In this document: positions 59,991-64,000 of the stretch, piece after piece
Layout of the letters: each line of letters begins with the position of its first letter
Position numbering within the stretch: the stretch's first letter is position 1
Program-made: the position numbers and the translations under genes
DNA from: Aphelocoma coerulescens
Lineage: Eukaryota > Chordata > Aves > Passeriformes > Corvidae
Length of the DNA: 64,000 nt
Reading direction: 5' to 3'
Assembly: GCF_041296385.1 (NCBI RefSeq)
Contig: NW_027184085.1
Coordinates: forward strand, 56,325,109 to 56,389,108
The notes under the pieces: model-generated
Database searches by the model: none
The model's input: the letters and a program-made list of their open reading frames with translations, nothing else
What the model was told of the DNA's origin: nothing

Positions 59991-62900
59991 TATGACAGAA
60001 CTTTGTCTGCAGTGTATTTTTGGAAGTAGATGAAGATGCCATAAAGTACTGTCTCTGTCTTCCTAACCCTCTTTAATTCACACAGTATGAGATTTTCACG
60101 TAATATGCTCATGTTTGAAAAGTCTTCCTCACCTTCCCCCCTAAGTATGCATATTAGAATCATTAGCACAGAAGTGTGTTTTAAGTATCTCATTTGGTGT
60201 AGGGCCTTGAAGGTTTTCTCAGACTTTGAGATTGATGATTGTTTTGGTATTTGTTTTTAGCCGTAACACTTGAATTGCTGGAACTCAGGGGGGAAGAAAA
60301 GCTTTTCCTCATACAATAACACCTGTCTCTAATGACTGTTACCTGGTTCAGCTTCTTGCTTTATGTTTGCAAGATCAAATGGTGCAGTATTTTTATTTTT
60401 TACAGCAGCATACCTCTGTTTAAACAAGGCTAAGCATCAGCTCTTTGAAGTGAGAATAGTCTTTTTCTGTTTGTACATCACTAGACCAACTGGGTGTCAC
60501 TGAAAATGGCTACATGAAACTGTATTGTAATAAATGTTACTTTCAGCCTTGTATAGTTGAAACAGATTGTGCAAACAGGCAATTGTTAAAGTAGTATACA
60601 TAACATTTTAAATTTTAATTCAACTTTTGCTTTTTCTGGGACTTTTTCAGGCGTTAAGAGATTATATTTTTTCTGCGTTGTATAGTATTATGTTGCTGAT
60701 AGGGTAAGTTTTTTTTTTAAAAGGGCATTACTTCAGCCCTGTGGCAACTCTATCTATGCTTAAAACTAAGCAGCTTTTGTATAAATTACAAAATTATTGC
60801 CTTGATTTTTCTTACTGCTTTTCCTTTCAGTAAGCACTTGTAGATCATGAATTCATGTAATGGTTATGGAAGAAATAAGAAATGATTCTTCTGATTAAAT
60901 ATTTCAAACTTAAGAAGAAGAGAGATGTCTTCCTCTGGAAATTTTTTGTTCTTGACTGCTTCTGGGAGGTGTCTAAATTAATCCCCTTTAGTGATTCATG
61001 TGGGATAACCCACATTACTTCAGCCACACAGATTTGTGAGAGATGGATATTGCTGTTTTGAAAATTGCTTCTACCTAACTAGGTTTCATCTTGAACTTTG
61101 TGGTTGTGGGAACCGAAACCTTGTCTAATGATCAGGAGACATAGCTCTGTTTAGCTTGTCTAGATATTTTACTTATTTTTAGTGAAACCAGTGTTGGCGT
61201 TATTATTTACAGAACTCAATTAGGACCAAAGTTAAAGGACAAAACAGAATAGTACCTCAATCAGAAACTGAGAGCTGAAAGGAAAATATGATTATTTGAA
61301 CAGAGATGGTAGAATAAATGGTAGAATTCCTTCAATGAAGGAATAGAGAAAAAGATGGCAATTTGAGAAAGACCATATAAAACAGAAGACAGCAAGAGAG
61401 AAAGTAGCAGAGGGAATGAGAAGAATGAATTGAGACATTTAAATGTTTTCTCTTGAGAGGGGAACAAGAGCAAGAGAAGCTAGTTAATGTAGAAATGTAT
61501 CTTCTGTTAATGAGTTGTTCATTGTGGGTATGGCAATGTTGCAAAGCCAAAACAAAAAATGCAGAGTCAAACTAAATTGTTTATATAACACGGAAGAAAC
61601 AGGAAAAAAAATCATGGTTCCTATATCCATGTCTAGACTTTATTGGTCCTTTATTCAGCAAAACAAAATACACTTGTAGGAAGTATATGTGTGAAACCAG
61701 CTAGGTATTGCACACTGGAGAAAACTAACACCAAAAACTGAAAGAGGTGACATTTTCTTCCGGAAAAGAGAGTATATTTTCTATAGAAAGTACTCTTGTA
61801 TTTGGTTTAATTTACACCAATCCTGCAAAGAAGACTTTTAAGATAGCTAATAAAATTGTTAATTGCATCTCTAAATTCAATTTTAAAGATATTACTGATA
61901 GTAACAGTGCAAATATTTGTTTGATTGCACATTAATTTGCGCTATAAAAATTTGGATTTAACTTTTCATTTTTCTAGAGACAATGACAAAATACATTTTT
62001 TGTAGTCCCAAAGGGACCTTCCTGTAGTTAGCTCTTTAAAATATACTAATTGTTCTGCTTTAAAATTAATAATATTAATCACTCTTTCCAATCTCTTACT
62101 ACACTGAAGTATAGATTGACTTCCTTTCAGATCTAAGGACTTTGGGTGTCCAAAAACCTTCCCTCTGCCTCATCAGTTAATTTATTAAAGCATTATTTTG
62201 CTGCTAAGTGTTTGGCCTGAATCTAGCTTGGGATCAGAAGCCCAAGAGCTCTATTGGTTCTTTTGACAAATTTCTTCTCCTGAAGAAGTGAAGCAGGCCA
62301 AGACCCTTGTTTTGCTAATCTACAGCACTCTGTATATTTTTTGGGAACACTTCTACCTTTTTTGTTAATGACTTGTGGAAACTGTCTCAATGTGGCCTAT
62401 GCCTGCTTCAAAAGTTGTATTGGAATCCCTACATAGATTTCATGGTCTGCTTGGCATTGGTTTAAAATGATATTAACATTATTAAGTTAAAATGCTATTA
62501 AGATAAAATGTTGGAGTGAGTTAAAATATTAAGTTAAACCATACACACTCTGGAGAGTGTAGCAACTCCTAGAAAGATGTAATAAGGAGAAAGTAAATAA
62601 AAAAATTTAATAGCTGTGCAGGAAAGTGATGCCTTTTCCTGGTCTTAAAATCAAGAGTCACACATAGTTAGAAGGGGAGAAGGGATTTTACCTTGGTATT
62701 TATTTTAAGGATCCTTAGGTGCACACGTCCAGGTCATATGCATCGAGATGCACCCCACCGAGTGCGTGTGTGTGTGTGCGTGTGTGCCCCCCAACATCGA
62801 GTATAACATTATAGGTTTTACTAATTAGCAAATCTATCAAAAATTCCCCAATGAGAGGCTCAGTTGAGCCCCCTCCCCAAGGAACCTTCCCCTGGATGGT

Positions 62901-64000
62901 TCAATCTTGGTTTACAGAATGAGTTCTGGAGAGGACCTTGGGGTCTGGGGCACACTGATCCCTAGCTATGAAGCTTCTAAGATGTTTAGTCTCTCAGCTT
63001 GACAAACAAGTCCAAGAATGTTGGCAAAAAGCACTAGGAATACAGACACTGTAAAAAGGTATAACAGGGGTATAAAAGAAAAGGCAAAAATCTTCATGGC
63101 ATCAAAAGAATAACAGAGGCTAAAATTTCTGGCACAAAATACGATGAGGTGATCTAAGACAGAGCACAACCTACATGAAGATTAATGAATACAGAACACC
63201 TGTCTTGGGACATTGTTTTAGCAGTGTCTATGCATAGATATAAATGCATAATACTTAACAGTGTGAATCTTTATCCACCTTACCCCTTAAAATATTTGAA
63301 AATTTATTGATAGTGTGTTTATTTACAATGATATTTTATGGACCTAAACACAAACCGACAGTAATGAGCAATTCGTGTCACTAAATCCATTTTTATGTGA
63401 ATTACCATATTCAGAAAGCTGTAAGGGTAGTTAATGAACCTTGCTGATGTTCTTGTTAGAAATGCCTGACTTAGACCCTGATCTCCTCTTTAAACCTTGG
63501 TAATGATCATGCCTTCATAATTTAAAATGTTTATTGTTTCCCTTCATGATACCATAATTGTACTAGTCTTTTTTTTTTTAAAGGCATTTAGTAAAAGTGG
63601 CTTGCAGAAATAAAGAAATATTAAACTTACATTTGATTTTCTGTCTCCAAATCTAACTCTCTTTGTGGATCTTATAAGAGCAATATACTTATGTATTTAA
63701 AAGGGTCTAATAAAGCATGGGTTGACCAGGAAGATGCAGCTGCCCACATGTGTTCCCCATTAGCAGTGCACACCCTGACCTCTTTTGCAATTGCAAACTA
63801 AAATGTGTATGAACAGATCTTTAAGCTAGTTCTTTGTGACTACAGTTTGAACATTAGGTTTTTTACAACTAAAGGCATTTGTAATACATAAAGAAATTGA
63901 GCTGATAAAAAACTAAGCACAACTTGCTTAAAAATACACAAATTTGTGGTTCAGATTATTCTTTGGAAGAAGAGGGGAAAGTGTGGAAATAGCTTGTTAA
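59991..64000. other. unique AT-rich DNA, no gene recognised
   Basis: Four kilobases with no supported gene. A TG-rich alternating tract lies at 62762-62787. Remaining open frames are about 70 codons or shorter. Confidence 0.45.
62762..62787. repeat. (TG)n microsatellite with CG steps
   Basis: 26 bases of strict purine-pyrimidine alternation (GTGCGTGTGTGTG-type) including two CG steps. Confidence 0.85.

Noticed and set aside
59370..60033. Open frames of 64-150 codons on both strands
   Set aside because: All lie within or run out of the CR1 fragment at 59103-59990.
1..64000. CRISPR array, bacterial operon, tRNA, rRNA or small nuclear RNA genes
   Set aside because: No regularly spaced repeats with unique spacers, no bacterial gene density and no recognisable RNA gene boxes were seen on either strand.

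Overview
The window reads as bird nuclear DNA, most likely from a neoavian and plausibly a songbird. The evidence is the repeat content: 5'-truncated CR1 LINEs with the usual ATTCTATGA-type 3' ends, several solo LTRs of endogenous retroviruses, and no Alu, L1 or other mammalian-type families. The background is AT-rich and poor in CpG. GC-rich, CpG-containing patches are mostly confined to inserted LTRs. The clade call is inferred from repeat families only.

I find no complete protein-coding gene, no rRNA or tRNA gene and no CRISPR array. Most of the 64 kb is intergenic or intronic. Nearly all open frames are short, lack homology I can recognise, or lie inside LTRs, LINEs or simple repeats.

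Layout. 1-7.8 kb holds two related solo LTRs in opposite orientation (1417-2862 minus, 6403-7768 plus). Between them lie a homopurine hexamer tract and a 1-kb CR1 fragment. 7.8-14.1 kb is unique AT-rich DNA with an 18-bp perfect palindrome centred on a homeodomain-type core. A third solo LTR is at 14086-14600, followed by a cluster of ATTA sites with an X-box-like motif. 19.3-20.2 kb holds a weak candidate for the last two exons of a plus-strand transcript. A fourth solo LTR, CpG-rich and with perfect 5-bp flanking repeats, is at 21716-22787. 23-39 kb is unique DNA with an old SINE/LINE-like remnant, a short CR1 tail and two minus-strand exon candidates, the better one at 30552-30716. 39.1-40.1 kb is an unclassified GC-rich segment carrying the longest open frame. 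42.9-43.2 kb is an old antisense CR1 reverse-transcriptase fragment. 50.2 kb has a third minus-strand exon candidate. 59.1-60.0 kb is a minus-strand CR1.

The three minus-strand exon candidates (50.2, 30.6, 28.2 kb) could belong to one gene with long introns. That is inference, and I cannot name the product. The most solid findings are the LTR boundaries with their target-site duplications. The most testable open questions are the exon candidates and the GC-rich 39-kb segment.
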